Source: Verrucomicrobiaceae bacterium
GTDB lineage: Bacteria > Verrucomicrobiota > Verrucomicrobiia > Chthoniobacterales > Chthoniobacteraceae
DNA: 59,998 nt
Reading direction: 5' to 3'
NCBI GenBank assembly: GCA_005791535.1
Contig: SXWH01000115.1
Coordinates: forward strand, 1-59,998
Of this stretch, positions 25,142 through 33,481 are shown one piece after another. The notes under the pieces were generated by a model, which saw nothing but the letters and a program-made list of their open reading frames with translations, was not told where the DNA came from and did no database searches. Position 1 is the first letter of the stretch, and every line of letters begins with the position of its first letter. Made by a program: the position numbers and the translations under genes.

Positions 25142-25699
25142 TTAATCTCCGAATCCCACCCACTTTTGCGCGAGCAGCGGAATCGACGCGATGCCGGCGA
25201 AAAGAAACGCGCCCGCGACAAAGCGCCGTTTGCGCAGCAGCCGGATCCACGCGAGCACCGGCGGCACGAGCAGTGGAGCCCAGAATGCCGACGGCCATTG
25301 CGTGAGCATCACACCGAGACTCGCCATCCCCAGACACACGAGCCCCGCGGAGAGCGATTTCTCGCCGAGATTGTAGCGCAGACGCATCCAGCTCCATCGC
25401 ATGATCGCGGGAAACTCCGGAGCCGGCGGCGTTCCGTCCGGCGGCGGCACGCCGGGGTCGAGCGCCTCGGCGAGCGGCAGCCAGTTTGAGTTCCCGGCGA
25501 TTTGCACGAAGTCTCCGCGCGTGAGCTGGTGCGCGTGAGCCATGCGGGCAATCGTGCGAATCGAAAGCGGACCCATAATCGCGCCCGTCCGCAGAATGTA
25601 GTAAAACGCCTCGCGCTCCGTTTCGTCGGGCGGTGTTACGATTTCCGAAGGGTTCGGGATAAAGACCGGCGCTGGAATGTCGGGATCCATCAAATTCAA
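25142..25699 (-). CDS. GYF_2 (DUF4339) domain membrane protein
   Basis: The product has 185 residues. Residues 30-85 carry a GYF_2-like domain (FYYILRTGAIMGPLSIRTIARMAHAHQLTRGDFVQIAGNSNWLPLAEAL), normally a peptide-binding module. Three hydrophobic segments follow: LSAGLVCLGMASLGVMLTQ, AFWAPLLVPPVLAWIRLL and FVAGAFLFAGIASIPLLA. It is predicted to be an inner-membrane protein with a cytoplasmic N-terminal domain. An internal ATG at 25690 is an equally possible start. Its function is not known. Confidence 0.8.
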   Translation of the reverse strand: MNLMDPDIPAPVFIPNPSEIVTPPDETEREAFYYILRTGAIMGPLSIRTIARMAHAHQLTRGDFVQIAGNSNWLPLAEALDPGVPPPDGTPPAPEFPAIMRWSWMRLRYNLGEKSLSAGLVCLGMASLGVMLTQWPSAFWAPLLVPPVLAWIRLLRKRRFVAGAFLFAGIASIPLLAQKWVGFGD

Positions 25700-25744
25700 G
25701 TCGCGAATCTGCGCACGAACCAGCCGATGTCCACTGAATTGCCG

Positions 25745-26890
25745 CTATTTGGCAAAAAGCGCGTAGCGCTGTCCGGGAAGCGGCTTTGCAAGGCGTTTCA
25801 ATTCGAGCTTCAGCAGCGTCGTGCTCACTTTATACGCCGGCAGGCGCGTGGCTGCGCACAATTCATCGAGCGACAGCTCGCCCACCTGCAATGCATTCAG
25901 CAAAAGTGTTTCGTCCTGCGTAAGGCTCGGCTGCGCGTGCACGGCGAGCTCGGCCTGGACAGGACGCCCGGCATCCTCGCGGCGCGGCTGGCGGGTCGTG
26001 CGGCGGTCACTGAGTTCCTCCAGAACGTCCTCGGCACCGGTGATCAATTTCGCGCCGGTCTGGATCAGCCTATTGGAACCCGCGCTCGTCGGACGATCAA
26101 TCGGCCCCGGGACAGCAAACACGCTGCGCCCCTGCTCCATCGCCTGATTCGCCGTAATCAGCGCGCCACTGTTCAGCCCCGCTTCCACCACCACCAGCCC
26201 GCGGGACCAGCCTGCGACGATTCGATTCCGATACGGAAACGTCTGCCGATCCGCCGGTCGCGCCATCGGATACTCGCTAATCACCGCGCCGCTCTCCGCG
26301 ATCTTCTCCGCGAGCCCGCGATTCTCCGGCGGGTAAAGCTTTTCGAGCCCGCTGCCGATCACCGCAATCGTGCGCCCTTTCGCAGCCAGCGCGCCCTGAT
26401 GCGCCGCCGTATCGATCCCGCGCGCCAGACCGCTCACCACGGTGTAACCCGCATACGCAAACTGAAAGCCGAGCTTCCTCGCGCACTCCGTTCCGTAGTG
26501 CGTCACATTTCGCGAACCCACCACGCCGATCGCATGCGCATCCGTCACTCGCAAATCCCCCCACACATACAAAACAAACGGCGGATTCACGATGCCCCGA
26601 AGCGTCTCCGGATACTCCGGCGAGCTCCACGTGATGACCCGCGCCCCGAAATCCGCGATCCGTTTCAGCTCCCCCGCCAGATCCACACTCTCCTCCCACC
26701 CCGCAATCGCCGCAGCCGTATCCGGCCCGATGCCATTCACCGAAGCGAGCGCGTTCTTCCCCGACTGCAAAATAATCTCCGGACTCCCGAGCGCCACCAA
26801 CAGCGCACGAAGCCGGATTGGGCCGAGTCCGGGGACCATGTTCAGCGCGATGCATGCTTCGATTTCAGTCACGCGCGGCTTGTAGAGCAT
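25745..26890 (-). CDS. dprA: DNA-processing protein DprA
   Basis: The product has 381 residues from ATG 26890 (MLYKPRVTEIEACIALNMVPGLGPIRLRALL). An upstream in-frame ATG at 26908 would add six residues. An N-terminal helix-hairpin-helix region precedes the Rossmann-like DprA core: IGVVGSRNVTHYG, VSGLARGIDTAAHQGAL, IAVIGSGLEKLYPPENRGLAEKI, SEYPM, FPYRNRIVAGWS and GALITANQAMEQGRSVFAVPGPID. A C-terminal winged-helix-like segment follows. DprA loads RecA on incoming single-stranded DNA in natural transformation. No other competence gene is nearby. Confidence 0.95.
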   Translation of the reverse strand: MLYKPRVTEIEACIALNMVPGLGPIRLRALLVALGSPEIILQSGKNALASVNGIGPDTAAAIAGWEESVDLAGELKRIADFGARVITWSSPEYPETLRGIVNPPFVLYVWGDLRVTDAHAIGVVGSRNVTHYGTECARKLGFQFAYAGYTVVSGLARGIDTAAHQGALAAKGRTIAVIGSGLEKLYPPENRGLAEKIAESGAVISEYPMARPADRQTFPYRNRIVAGWSRGLVVVEAGLNSGALITANQAMEQGRSVFAVPGPIDRPTSAGSNRLIQTGAKLITGAEDVLEELSDRRTTRQPRREDAGRPVQAELAVHAQPSLTQDETLLLNALQVGELSLDELCAATRLPAYKVSTTLLKLELKRLAKPLPGQRYALFAK

Positions 26891-26908
26891 TCCCGCGCAA
26901 AGGTCCAT

Positions 26909-27574
26909 CGGCCTTCACCGCATGCCGGGCAAAAAACCACGCGGCCAGATCCGATGACACATCACGAAATCCACCATCCGCGGGGAGACCCCCGACGTGT
27001 CGCTTTCACGACTCGGCTGCACGATTTGAAAAATACCCTGCTAAAGCATCCACCTGTCCTGACGCGGAATCCCATGGCTCCGGCGCTGCATTCGTTCTTC
27101 CTGAAATCGAATCATGGCTCAAAAGTTTGCCATCAAGCACATCAAACATCACCCCCACCCTGCCCGTCAATGCATCCAGTTCATCAGGCATTATATTCAT
27201 CCGAAACGACAGCGCTTTTACAGGTTCGATTGCCTTACTAGCCTCATCCGATACTGCATCTATTGATTCGGCTGCTGTATGTACTATCTTTTTTTGCCTC
27301 CGGATTCCGTTGTTACACTGATAGACTCAATTCTTTTGCTTCTATCTTCTGTGTTTCTGTTTACATCCTCTGTTGCTACGCTTCTATCGTCAGTCTTGCC
27401 GTCTTTTGCCTCCGTGTGCCTGCTATCATACGCGGTGTCTCCGTCGCCCGATTCAGTTTGTGTTGCTCTCGATTTCATGCTTACGTCTTTGGATTGAACT
27501 GTTTCTTCAACGGCTGAGATGGCTGAACTGAAGGAACCACTCTTTTACCTGATGAATGCGATGACTCACACAAC
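26909..27574. other. AT-richer intergenic island between dprA and the ArsR-type gene
   Basis: About 670 bp lie between the divergent dprA and ArsR-type genes. The part from about 27200 to 27560 is visibly richer in A and T than the surroundings, with T/C-rich runs on the plus strand. On the minus strand it carries a broken acidic reading frame (see 27006-27478). The other frames give only short hydrophobic shadows. No tRNA, terminator or repeat array was recognised here. Confidence 0.6.
27006..27478 (-). pseudogene. Broken acidic, hydrophilic ORF with A7 frameshift
   Basis: From ATG 27478 the minus strand reads 64 codons rich in Glu, Asp, Thr, Ser and Arg (MKSRATQTESGDGDTAYD, later SVATEDVNRNTEDRSKRIES), ending GGKKR-stop at 27284. 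The stop follows an A7 run. Slipping back one base there enters a second open stretch: IVHTAAESIDAVSDEASKAI, then DELDALTGRVGVMFDVLDGK, ending NRAAES at 27006. Together they make about 157 residues with amphipathic, helix-like character. Third codon positions are far less GC-rich than in the neighbours, so it may be foreign or decaying. No family is recognised, and it may not be a gene at all. Confidence 0.35.
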
Positions 27575-27580
27575 GGAGGT
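27575..27580 (+). promoter_or_regulatory. Shine-Dalgarno site deciding the ArsR-type start
   Basis: GGAGGT lies 9 nt before ATG 27590. It is too close (3 nt) to the in-frame TTG at 27584, so ATG 27590 is the better start. Confidence 0.75.
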
Positions 27581-27589
27581 GCTTTGCGT

Positions 27590-27952
27590 ATGACTGGATC
27601 CACTGATTCTACCGTTCGAGGCAGCAGTGCCGTGTCCGGAACCAGCAGTCCTGCCTTCCTGGAGCCACCGATGCCGCTAAGCAAGCTTTGCTCCGTCCTG
27701 GGCGAGATGACGCGGTGGAAGATTTTGCGCGAGCTGGCGAAAGGTGAGCCGCTTCCGGTGAAAGAACTGGCGCGGCGGACGGGCCGGTCGTCGGATGTCG
27801 CGCAAAAGCATCTGGCGATGCTCAAGGAGGCGAAGATCGTCGTTCAGGGTTATGGCCGCCTGTATAAACTCGCGCCCGGAATTCAGCCGGAACCGGGGGC
27901 GGCGGTGCTGGATTTGGGGCACTGTGTGTTGCGTCTGGATTTGCCGGAGTAA
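27590..27952 (+). CDS. ArsR-type winged-helix transcriptional regulator
   Basis: The 120-residue protein has a Ser/Thr-rich leader of about 25 residues. The winged helix follows: MPLSKLCSVLGEMTRWKILRELAKGEPLPVKELARRTGRSSDVAQKHLAMLKEAKIVVQGYGRLYKLAP in outline, with the recognition helix around SSDVAQKHLAML. No cysteine metal site of the ArsR/SmtB kind is visible, so the signal is unknown. The conserved end GAAVLDLGHCVLRLDL is shared by a group of PVC regulators as I recall it. It precedes a DUF1802 gene by 111 bp on the same strand. Confidence 0.82.
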   Translation: MTGSTDSTVRGSSAVSGTSSPAFLEPPMPLSKLCSVLGEMTRWKILRELAKGEPLPVKELARRTGRSSDVAQKHLAMLKEAKIVVQGYGRLYKLAPGIQPEPGAAVLDLGHCVLRLDLPE

Positions 27953-28063
27953 GAGCGGGCGGGAGGTTCTCCCGAGACGGGAAAGCCCGATGAAGCGACA
28001 AACCGCAAGCGACCCGAGTTTTGAGCGTGAATCCCACCGCCGTGCCGTGGAATGCTGCGCACC

Positions 28064-28618
28064 ATGATTCATGGTTTCAAAGAATGGACGTTGATTTGCG
28101 ATGCGCTCGGCACCGGTGCGCAGAGCCTCATTATCCGAAAAGGCGGCATCGCCGAGGGTCGCGCAGGCTTTCGATTTCAGCACGATGATTTCCTGCTTTT
28201 TCCCACCCTGTTTCACGAACAGGTGGCGAAGCTCAAACTCCCACCCGAAACTCCCCTGCCCGCGCCGCGCGAGGACGGAAGTCATGCCGTGCAATTCCGC
28301 GTCCGCGTGGAATGGACGCGTGATGTTTCGGACTGGGCGGTGGTGGAGAAACTCGCGCCGTTTCACCTTTGGCAGGATTCCGAGTTGCGCAAACGCTTCC
28401 ACTACGAGGAGGAAAAGGGTCGCACGGGATTGAGCGTGGCATTCGTGCGGGTTCGCAGGCTCTCGCAGCCGTTCATTTTCCCGGATTCGCCGAAATACGG
28501 CGGATGCCGTTCGTGGATTCAGCTCCCCGATTTGCCGGCCGAGATTACCGAGGCTCCCGTCCTCGACGACGCCACAAACGCATCCCGCGAGCGCGAGATA
28601 CTCGCGGTACTGAGCTGA
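28064..28618 (+). CDS. DUF1802 family protein
   Basis: The product is 184 residues from ATG 28064. An in-frame ATG at 28052 would add four, and neither start has a clear Shine-Dalgarno sequence. The opening FKEWTLICDALGTGAQSLIIRKGGI and the following FLLFPTLFHEQ are the hallmarks of DUF1802. No catalytic residues can be named, and the family has no established function. It lies convergent to kdsD, whose stop is 12 bp away. Confidence 0.8.
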   Translation: MIHGFKEWTLICDALGTGAQSLIIRKGGIAEGRAGFRFQHDDFLLFPTLFHEQVAKLKLPPETPLPAPREDGSHAVQFRVRVEWTRDVSDWAVVEKLAPFHLWQDSELRKRFHYEEEKGRTGLSVAFVRVRRLSQPFIFPDSPKYGGCRSWIQLPDLPAEITEAPVLDDATNASREREILAVLS

Positions 28619-28630
28619 GTTGCCGCCGGT

Positions 28631-29620
28631 TTAAACCAGCCGGAATCGCGCGAGGTCCTGCGTGTCGATCATCCCGATGGGACGGTTCGCTGAATCGACG
28701 ACGACAAGGTCATCGATGCGATGTTTCTCGAGAATATGCAGCACCTCCACGGCGAGGCTGCCGGCCCCGATGGTGATCGGCTTTTTCGTGAGGAAGGGCT
28801 CGACCACGAGATCCAGAAGGTCCGGGTGCGTCGCCAGTCGCCGGGCGAAGTCACCTTGCGTGAAGATTCCCGCCAGCGTGCTGTCACCCGCGAGTGCCAC
28901 GGCGCATCCGGCACGGCGTTTCGCGATTTCCAGGAGCACCTCGCGGACAATCATTTCCGGACGCACGAGCGCCATTTGCTCGGTGGGCCGCATGATTTGT
29001 TCGACGGTGAGCAGAAGCGTGCGCCCGAGTTTTCCACCGGGATGAAAGCGTGCGAAATCCTCGCGGGTGAATCCCCTCGCCTCCAGCAGCGCCATGGCGA
29101 GCGCATCTCCGAGAATGAGCATCGCCGTCGTGCTCGCAGTCGGCGCGAGTTCCAGCGGACACGCCTCGCGCGCAACTCCGGAGTTCAGATGAATGTGAGC
29201 GCTGCGCCCGAGGAACGAAGCGGGATTCCCCGTGATTGAAATAATCTTCACGTCACCGCGCGCGAGCGCTGGAAATACGGACACAAGCTCGTCCGTCTCG
29301 CCGCTATTGCTGAGGAACAGAACGACATCACCATCACTCACGATTCCCAGATCGCCGTGGAGCGCATTCATCGCATCGAGCATCACAGCCGGAGTTCCCG
29401 TGCTGGTGAGCGTAGCGGCGATTTTTCCACCAATGAGCCCGCTTTTTCCGACCCCCACCACAACGACTTTCCCCCTGCGCGCAGCAGCATCCCGAATGGC
29501 TTCCACGGCGGCAGCGAAGGATTCATCGAGCCTCTCGCCCACCACCCGGGCCTCGGCGAGTTCGAGTTCAAACACGCGGCGTCCGCGTGCAATATGTTCG
29601 GATGTAGCTTGCGATGGCAT
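28631..29620 (-). CDS. kdsD: Arabinose-5-phosphate isomerase (KdsD/KpsF family)
   Basis: The product has 329 residues from ATG 29620, almost exactly the length of E. coli KdsD. This supports that start over the longer frames upstream. The SIS domain comes first: VVVVGVGKSGLIGGKIAATLTSTG, MLDAMNALHGDLG and LFLSNSGETDEL, with HPGGKLGRTLL at its end. Two CBS domains follow (about 205-329), finishing VDSANRPIGMIDTQDLARF. It converts ribulose-5-phosphate to arabinose-5-phosphate, the first step to Kdo in LPS. It is divergent from a glycosyltransferase gene 57 bp away, which fits an LPS role. Confidence 0.94.
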   Translation of the reverse strand: MPSQATSEHIARGRRVFELELAEARVVGERLDESFAAAVEAIRDAAARRGKVVVVGVGKSGLIGGKIAATLTSTGTPAVMLDAMNALHGDLGIVSDGDVVLFLSNSGETDELVSVFPALARGDVKIISITGNPASFLGRSAHIHLNSGVAREACPLELAPTASTTAMLILGDALAMALLEARGFTREDFARFHPGGKLGRTLLLTVEQIMRPTEQMALVRPEMIVREVLLEIAKRRAGCAVALAGDSTLAGIFTQGDFARRLATHPDLLDLVVEPFLTKKPITIGAGSLAVEVLHILEKHRIDDLVVVDSANRPIGMIDTQDLARFRLV

Positions 29621-29677
29621 CGTCGCTCCGACGATAAGCAAGCCGAGCAAGATGTCGAAAGCCGAATTCTCATCCCG

Positions 29678-30829
29678 ATGAATCCAGTCGTCGCGAGCTA
29701 CATCGTCACGTTTCTGAAACCGGAGATGCTTCACGTGTACCGGCAGGTCACCGCGCTCCGGCGCTGGAAGAACGTCGTGTTCTGCAAGAAGCGGGAGAAC
29801 CACGAGCGATTTCCGTTTCCCGATATCCGGCTCGTTCCAAAATCTCCGTTCCATCAACTCCGGCGCTGGTGGCAGAAAAGCGTCCGCGATGAACCAATCA
29901 CCATTGGCGCTTCGGAATCGCGACGACTCCTCGCGGAGATAGCGGCATCCGGCGCGAAGGTTTTGCACGTCTATTTCGGGCACATCGGAGTCCATTTGCT
30001 GCCGATGCTTTCAAAGTGTCCGATCCCCGTGATCGTCAGTTTTCACGGAGCAGACGCGCAGGTGGACCTCGATCGCCCGAAACACGCCGCGGCGACGCGA
30101 GAGATGATTTCCATCGCACGACTCATTCTGGTGCGAAGCGAAAGCATCGGCGCCCGTTTGCGCGAAATGGGCTGTCCGCCGGAAAAAATCCGTATCCACC
30201 GAACCGGGATTCCGCTCGAGCGAATCGCATACCGGCAACGAACGGCCCCGCCCGACGGAGCGTGGAAATGCCTGCAGGCATGCCGGCTCATTGAGAAAAA
30301 GGGACTCGAAACGACCCTGCGTGCGTTTGCTGAATTTCACAGACACTATCCCGCCGCGACGCTCACCATTGCAGGCGAAGGCCCGATGCGGGAGCGAATC
30401 CACACCCTCGCCGCGGAGTTGGGAATTGCTTCAGAGATTTGCACACCGGGCTTTCTCACGCAGGAAATGCTCGGCGCGCTGCTCGCGGAATCGCATTTAT
30501 TTCTCCACCCGAGCGAACTCGGGCACGACGGCGATCAGGAGGGCGTTCCAAATTCCATGCTGGAAGCCATGGCTGCGGGAATCCCGCCGCTCGCGACATT
30601 TCACGGCGGTATTCCTGAAGCGGTGGAAAACGGTATAAGCGGGCTTCTTGTCGCCGAACGCGATTCTGCCGGGCTCGCGGAAGCAATGCTCACGCTGGCC
30701 TCCGATCCGTCGCGATACGCCGCAATGAGCGCCGCCGCGAGAACGCGTGTGGCGACGCAATTCGATATCACTGCGACCGTCCGGGCTCTGGAAGAGTTTT
30801 ACGACGAAGCCGCCGGACTCACGACATAA
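29678..30829 (+). CDS. GT4-family glycosyltransferase (WcaL-like)
   Basis: The product has 383 residues from ATG 29678 (MNPVVASYIVTFLKPEMLHVY). It has a GT-B fold. The N-terminal half contains VLHVYFGHIGVHLLPML and IVSFHGADAQ. The C-terminal Glycos_transf_1 domain has ACRLIEKKGLETTLRAFA, LTIAGEGPMRERI and LHPSELGHDGDQEGVPNSMLEAMAAGIPPLATFHGGIPE, with the E-x7-E motif. The acceptor is unknown; the divergent kdsD suggests an envelope polysaccharide or LPS. Its last 11 bp overlap the end of dnaG on the other strand. Confidence 0.9.
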   Translation: MNPVVASYIVTFLKPEMLHVYRQVTALRRWKNVVFCKKRENHERFPFPDIRLVPKSPFHQLRRWWQKSVRDEPITIGASESRRLLAEIAASGAKVLHVYFGHIGVHLLPMLSKCPIPVIVSFHGADAQVDLDRPKHAAATREMISIARLILVRSESIGARLREMGCPPEKIRIHRTGIPLERIAYRQRTAPPDGAWKCLQACRLIEKKGLETTLRAFAEFHRHYPAATLTIAGEGPMRERIHTLAAELGIASEICTPGFLTQEMLGALLAESHLFLHPSELGHDGDQEGVPNSMLEAMAAGIPPLATFHGGIPEAVENGISGLLVAERDSAGLAEAMLTLASDPSRYAAMSAAARTRVATQFDITATVRALEEFYDEAAGLTT

Positions 30830-32627
30830 GCTTCGGCGGACGCGGCGGCGGAAGTCGCGTCGCCTCGCCGTGGATCGCGATGATCTGCTGGTGGATTGTC
30901 GATTGCTCCCCCAGCGAAAGCCCCGGCGTCCGCAATCGAGCCTCCAGTGCCTGTCGTCGCTTCGTGATGTCGCGACGCTCCAATTCGTGCCAGCAATCCT
31001 CAGCGACCACCTTTGCTTCCGCCGGAAGCGGACGCGACATGACCGGCGCGAGCGCAGCCTCCTCGTTCGCAGACAGAGACGATGTGAATGCAGTGACTGA
31101 CGCCGGATCGTCCGCACGGAACTCGGCACCGAGCACCTTCGCAAGCAGCGCGGATCCCGGCGAGCCGTCATCCAGAACGCGGTCCCATCCCTGTGCCTGC
31201 AACCACATCCGCGAGACCGGATGCCTGAGAGCGAGCAGCAACAGCAACTGCTGCCCCTCATCCATTACGATCGGCTCGACCGTTCGGGAATCGAGTTCAC
31301 CGTCTTCGCTCGTAGACTGAAACTCAGACTTCTTCTTAAGCATTGCCCGCAGCTCCGGCGTACCGACTTCCAGTCGCGTCGCCGCATTGCTCAAAACAGC
31401 CTCCAACGTCACAGCATCGGGAATCAGGCTGATGAAATCGGCCAGCTTTCTGGCTGCGGCAACTTTTCCGCGTGGCGAGTTGAAGTCGGGACGTTGCGCC
31501 TGACGCGCGATCTGAAAATCGAAGAAGTCCTTCGATTTCGCGATCTGCGCCGCGAAAGCCTCGCCGCCGTACTTTTGAATGAGTGAATCCGGATCTTCGC
31601 CCTCAGGCATCTCGGCAATTCGGACGAGAAGATTCTCGCTCAGAAGTTGCGGCAGCGAACGCTCCGCGGCCTTGTCTCCCGCGGCATCGGAATCAAAGCA
31701 GAGCACAACCTCATCGACGTAGCGCTTCAGAATACGCGCCTGTCGTTCCGTGAATGCCGTTCCCTGCGGAGCGATCACGTTTTGCACGCCGTTCTCAAAC
31801 GCCGTAATCAAGTCGATCTGCCCCTCGCAAACGATCGCCTGCTTCTTCTCGATCAGAGCCCGCTTTGATTTATGCAGGCCGAAAAGCACCGCGCCCTTTG
31901 TGAACAATGGCGTCTCCGGAGAGTTGACGTATTTCGCAGGACTCTGCTCCGCAAAGAGCACACGTCCGCTGAATGCAATCACCTCGCCGGTGTCATTGCA
32001 GATCGGGAACATCACGCGTCCGCGAAACCGATCGAAAATGCGCGCGCCATCCTCCGAGCCTGAAAACAAACCGCTCTCGGATAGTTCATCATGCGTATAG
32101 CCGGCGGACTCCGCGTGCCGGAGGAGTCCGTCCCACGAGTCGGGCGCAAACCCGATTTTCCACGCCTTCGCCACATCAGCCGAAAGCCCGCGCTTTTTTA
32201 GATACTCCCGCGCATCGCCCGCCGATTTGCCGCGCATGAGCTGCATGTGAAAAAAATCCGCGGCCTCCGCGTGCAACGCGAGCAGACGGCGCCGCATATC
32301 CACGCGTGCCATATCCTCCGCACTCATCTGCGCCTCGGGGATTTGAATTCCTGCTCGTTCCGCGAGCTTCCGCACCGCGGCAGGAAACTCGATGTGCTCG
32401 TAGTCCATCACAAATCGGAACACCGAACCGCCCGCTCCACAGCCGAAGCATTTGAAAATCTGACGCTGTTGATTGACCGTGAATGACGGCGTACGCTCAC
32501 GGTGAAACGGGCAGAGTGCCTTGTACATCACGCCCATTCGCTTGAGCGGAAAATACGAGCCGATGACCTCAACGATGTCGTTCGCGGCCGCGACCTGCTC
32601 TACGATCTCGTTCGGAATTCCCGCCAC
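30819..32627 (-). CDS. dnaG: DNA primase DnaG
   Basis: The product has 602 residues from GTG 32627 (read as Met-AGIPNEIVEQV), chosen because AGGAGG sits 10 nt upstream. The longer ATG frame would run into the carbonic anhydrase gene. The CHCC zinc finger (C39, H42, C60, C63) lies within CPFHRERTPSFT and FKCFGCGAGG. The TOPRIM core has IVCEGQIDLITAFENG and LCFDSDAAGDKAA. The C-terminal helicase-binding region is present. It makes RNA primers at the replication fork with DnaB. It follows the carbonic anhydrase gene by 14 bp and is probably co-transcribed. Confidence 0.95.
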   Translation of the reverse strand: MAGIPNEIVEQVAAANDIVEVIGSYFPLKRMGVMYKALCPFHRERTPSFTVNQQRQIFKCFGCGAGGSVFRFVMDYEHIEFPAAVRKLAERAGIQIPEAQMSAEDMARVDMRRRLLALHAEAADFFHMQLMRGKSAGDAREYLKKRGLSADVAKAWKIGFAPDSWDGLLRHAESAGYTHDELSESGLFSGSEDGARIFDRFRGRVMFPICNDTGEVIAFSGRVLFAEQSPAKYVNSPETPLFTKGAVLFGLHKSKRALIEKKQAIVCEGQIDLITAFENGVQNVIAPQGTAFTERQARILKRYVDEVVLCFDSDAAGDKAAERSLPQLLSENLLVRIAEMPEGEDPDSLIQKYGGEAFAAQIAKSKDFFDFQIARQAQRPDFNSPRGKVAAARKLADFISLIPDAVTLEAVLSNAATRLEVGTPELRAMLKKKSEFQSTSEDGELDSRTVEPIVMDEGQQLLLLLALRHPVSRMWLQAQGWDRVLDDGSPGSALLAKVLGAEFRADDPASVTAFTSSLSANEEAALAPVMSRPLPAEAKVVAEDCWHELERRDITKRRQALEARLRTPGLSLGEQSTIHQQIIAIHGEATRLPPPRPPKLMS

Positions 32628-32637
32628 GTTTGGACGT

Positions 32638-32643
32638 CCTCCT
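32638..32643 (-). promoter_or_regulatory. Shine-Dalgarno of dnaG, overlapping the upstream stop codon
   Basis: AGGAGG on the minus strand overlaps the TAG stop of the carbonic anhydrase gene (32642-32644) and stands 10 nt before GTG 32627. It decides the non-ATG start and suggests translational coupling. Confidence 0.8.
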
Positions 32644-33292
32644 AGCGCAGCGCCCGCAATGCGGCCACAGCACGATCGCGTTTTGCGCAAACATCCGCCG
32701 CGCAATCCGAACTAACCTGCAAATCGCGAATCAGCCCGTTGTCGAGGCGGTAGACCCAACCGTGCACCGTCAAATCCTGCCCGGCCTCCCACGCCTGTTG
32801 CACGATGGTCGTCTCGCAAACATTTGCCACCTGCTCGATGACATTGAGTTCGCAGAGTCGGTCGTGCCGATCCTTCTCGGCGAACGTCTCCAGCAACTCC
32901 GCGTGCTTGTTTCTGACGTCCTGAATGTGACGCAGCCAGTTGTCTATCAGGCCGAGTCTCCGATTCGTAAGAGCCGCGAGCACGCCGCCGCAGCCGTAAT
33001 GCCCAACGACGAGAATGTGTCTGACTTTCAACACTTCGACTGCGAACTGCATGACGGAGAGACAGTTCAAATCGGTATGTACCACCACGTTCGCGACATT
33101 GCGGTGGACGAATACCTCACCCGGAAGCAGACCTGTAATCTGGTTCGCAGGCACCCGAGAATCGGAACAGCCAATCCACAAATACTCCGGCGCCTGAACG
33201 CCTTTGAGCCGATCAAAAAAGTCCGGCTCCCGAGCATGCATAGCCTCGGACCATGCGCGATTGTTCGCAAGTAGGTGGTTTAAATCGGACAT
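32642..33292 (-). CDS. can: Beta-class carbonic anhydrase
   Basis: The 216-residue protein has the zinc ligands and catalytic residues at the same numbers as E. coli Can: C42, D44 and R46 in IGCSDSRVPA, and H98 and C101 in VVGHYGCGGV. The length is also the same class. It interconverts CO2 and bicarbonate in the cytoplasm and supplies bicarbonate for carboxylases. It is divergent from the cytochrome-DUF1549 gene and precedes dnaG, with which it appears to share a transcript. Confidence 0.95.
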   Translation of the reverse strand: MSDLNHLLANNRAWSEAMHAREPDFFDRLKGVQAPEYLWIGCSDSRVPANQITGLLPGEVFVHRNVANVVVHTDLNCLSVMQFAVEVLKVRHILVVGHYGCGGVLAALTNRRLGLIDNWLRHIQDVRNKHAELLETFAEKDRHDRLCELNVIEQVANVCETTIVQQAWEAGQDLTVHGWVYRLDNGLIRDLQVSSDCAADVCAKRDRAVAALRALR

Positions 33293-33481
33293 TGCCAGCG
33301 TTTATAGCGGAGCGCGGTTCCGGCGCAAGCAGCCCTGTTGCGTAAAGTCAGCCGCGTATGACTGACGACTTTTACCGTGCCCACCGATGGGCGGTTGCAA
33401 CGGTGCAGGCAATTTCCGCAGCTAATTCCGATGGCGCACGCAGCTTGTAATCGGCAACCCAATCGACGAACTACCAGCACC

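Noticed and set aside
25502..27241. 579-codon open frame on the plus strand
   Set aside because: It spans the GYF_2 gene, dprA and the gap between dprA and the ArsR-type gene in antisense. It is rich in Arg, His and Pro with no domain.
27263..27517. Hydrophobic plus-strand frames of 84 and 72 codons in the AT-richer island
   Set aside because: They mirror the acidic minus-strand frame (antisense of Asp/Glu codons gives Val/Leu/Phe/Ser) and have no ribosome-binding site.
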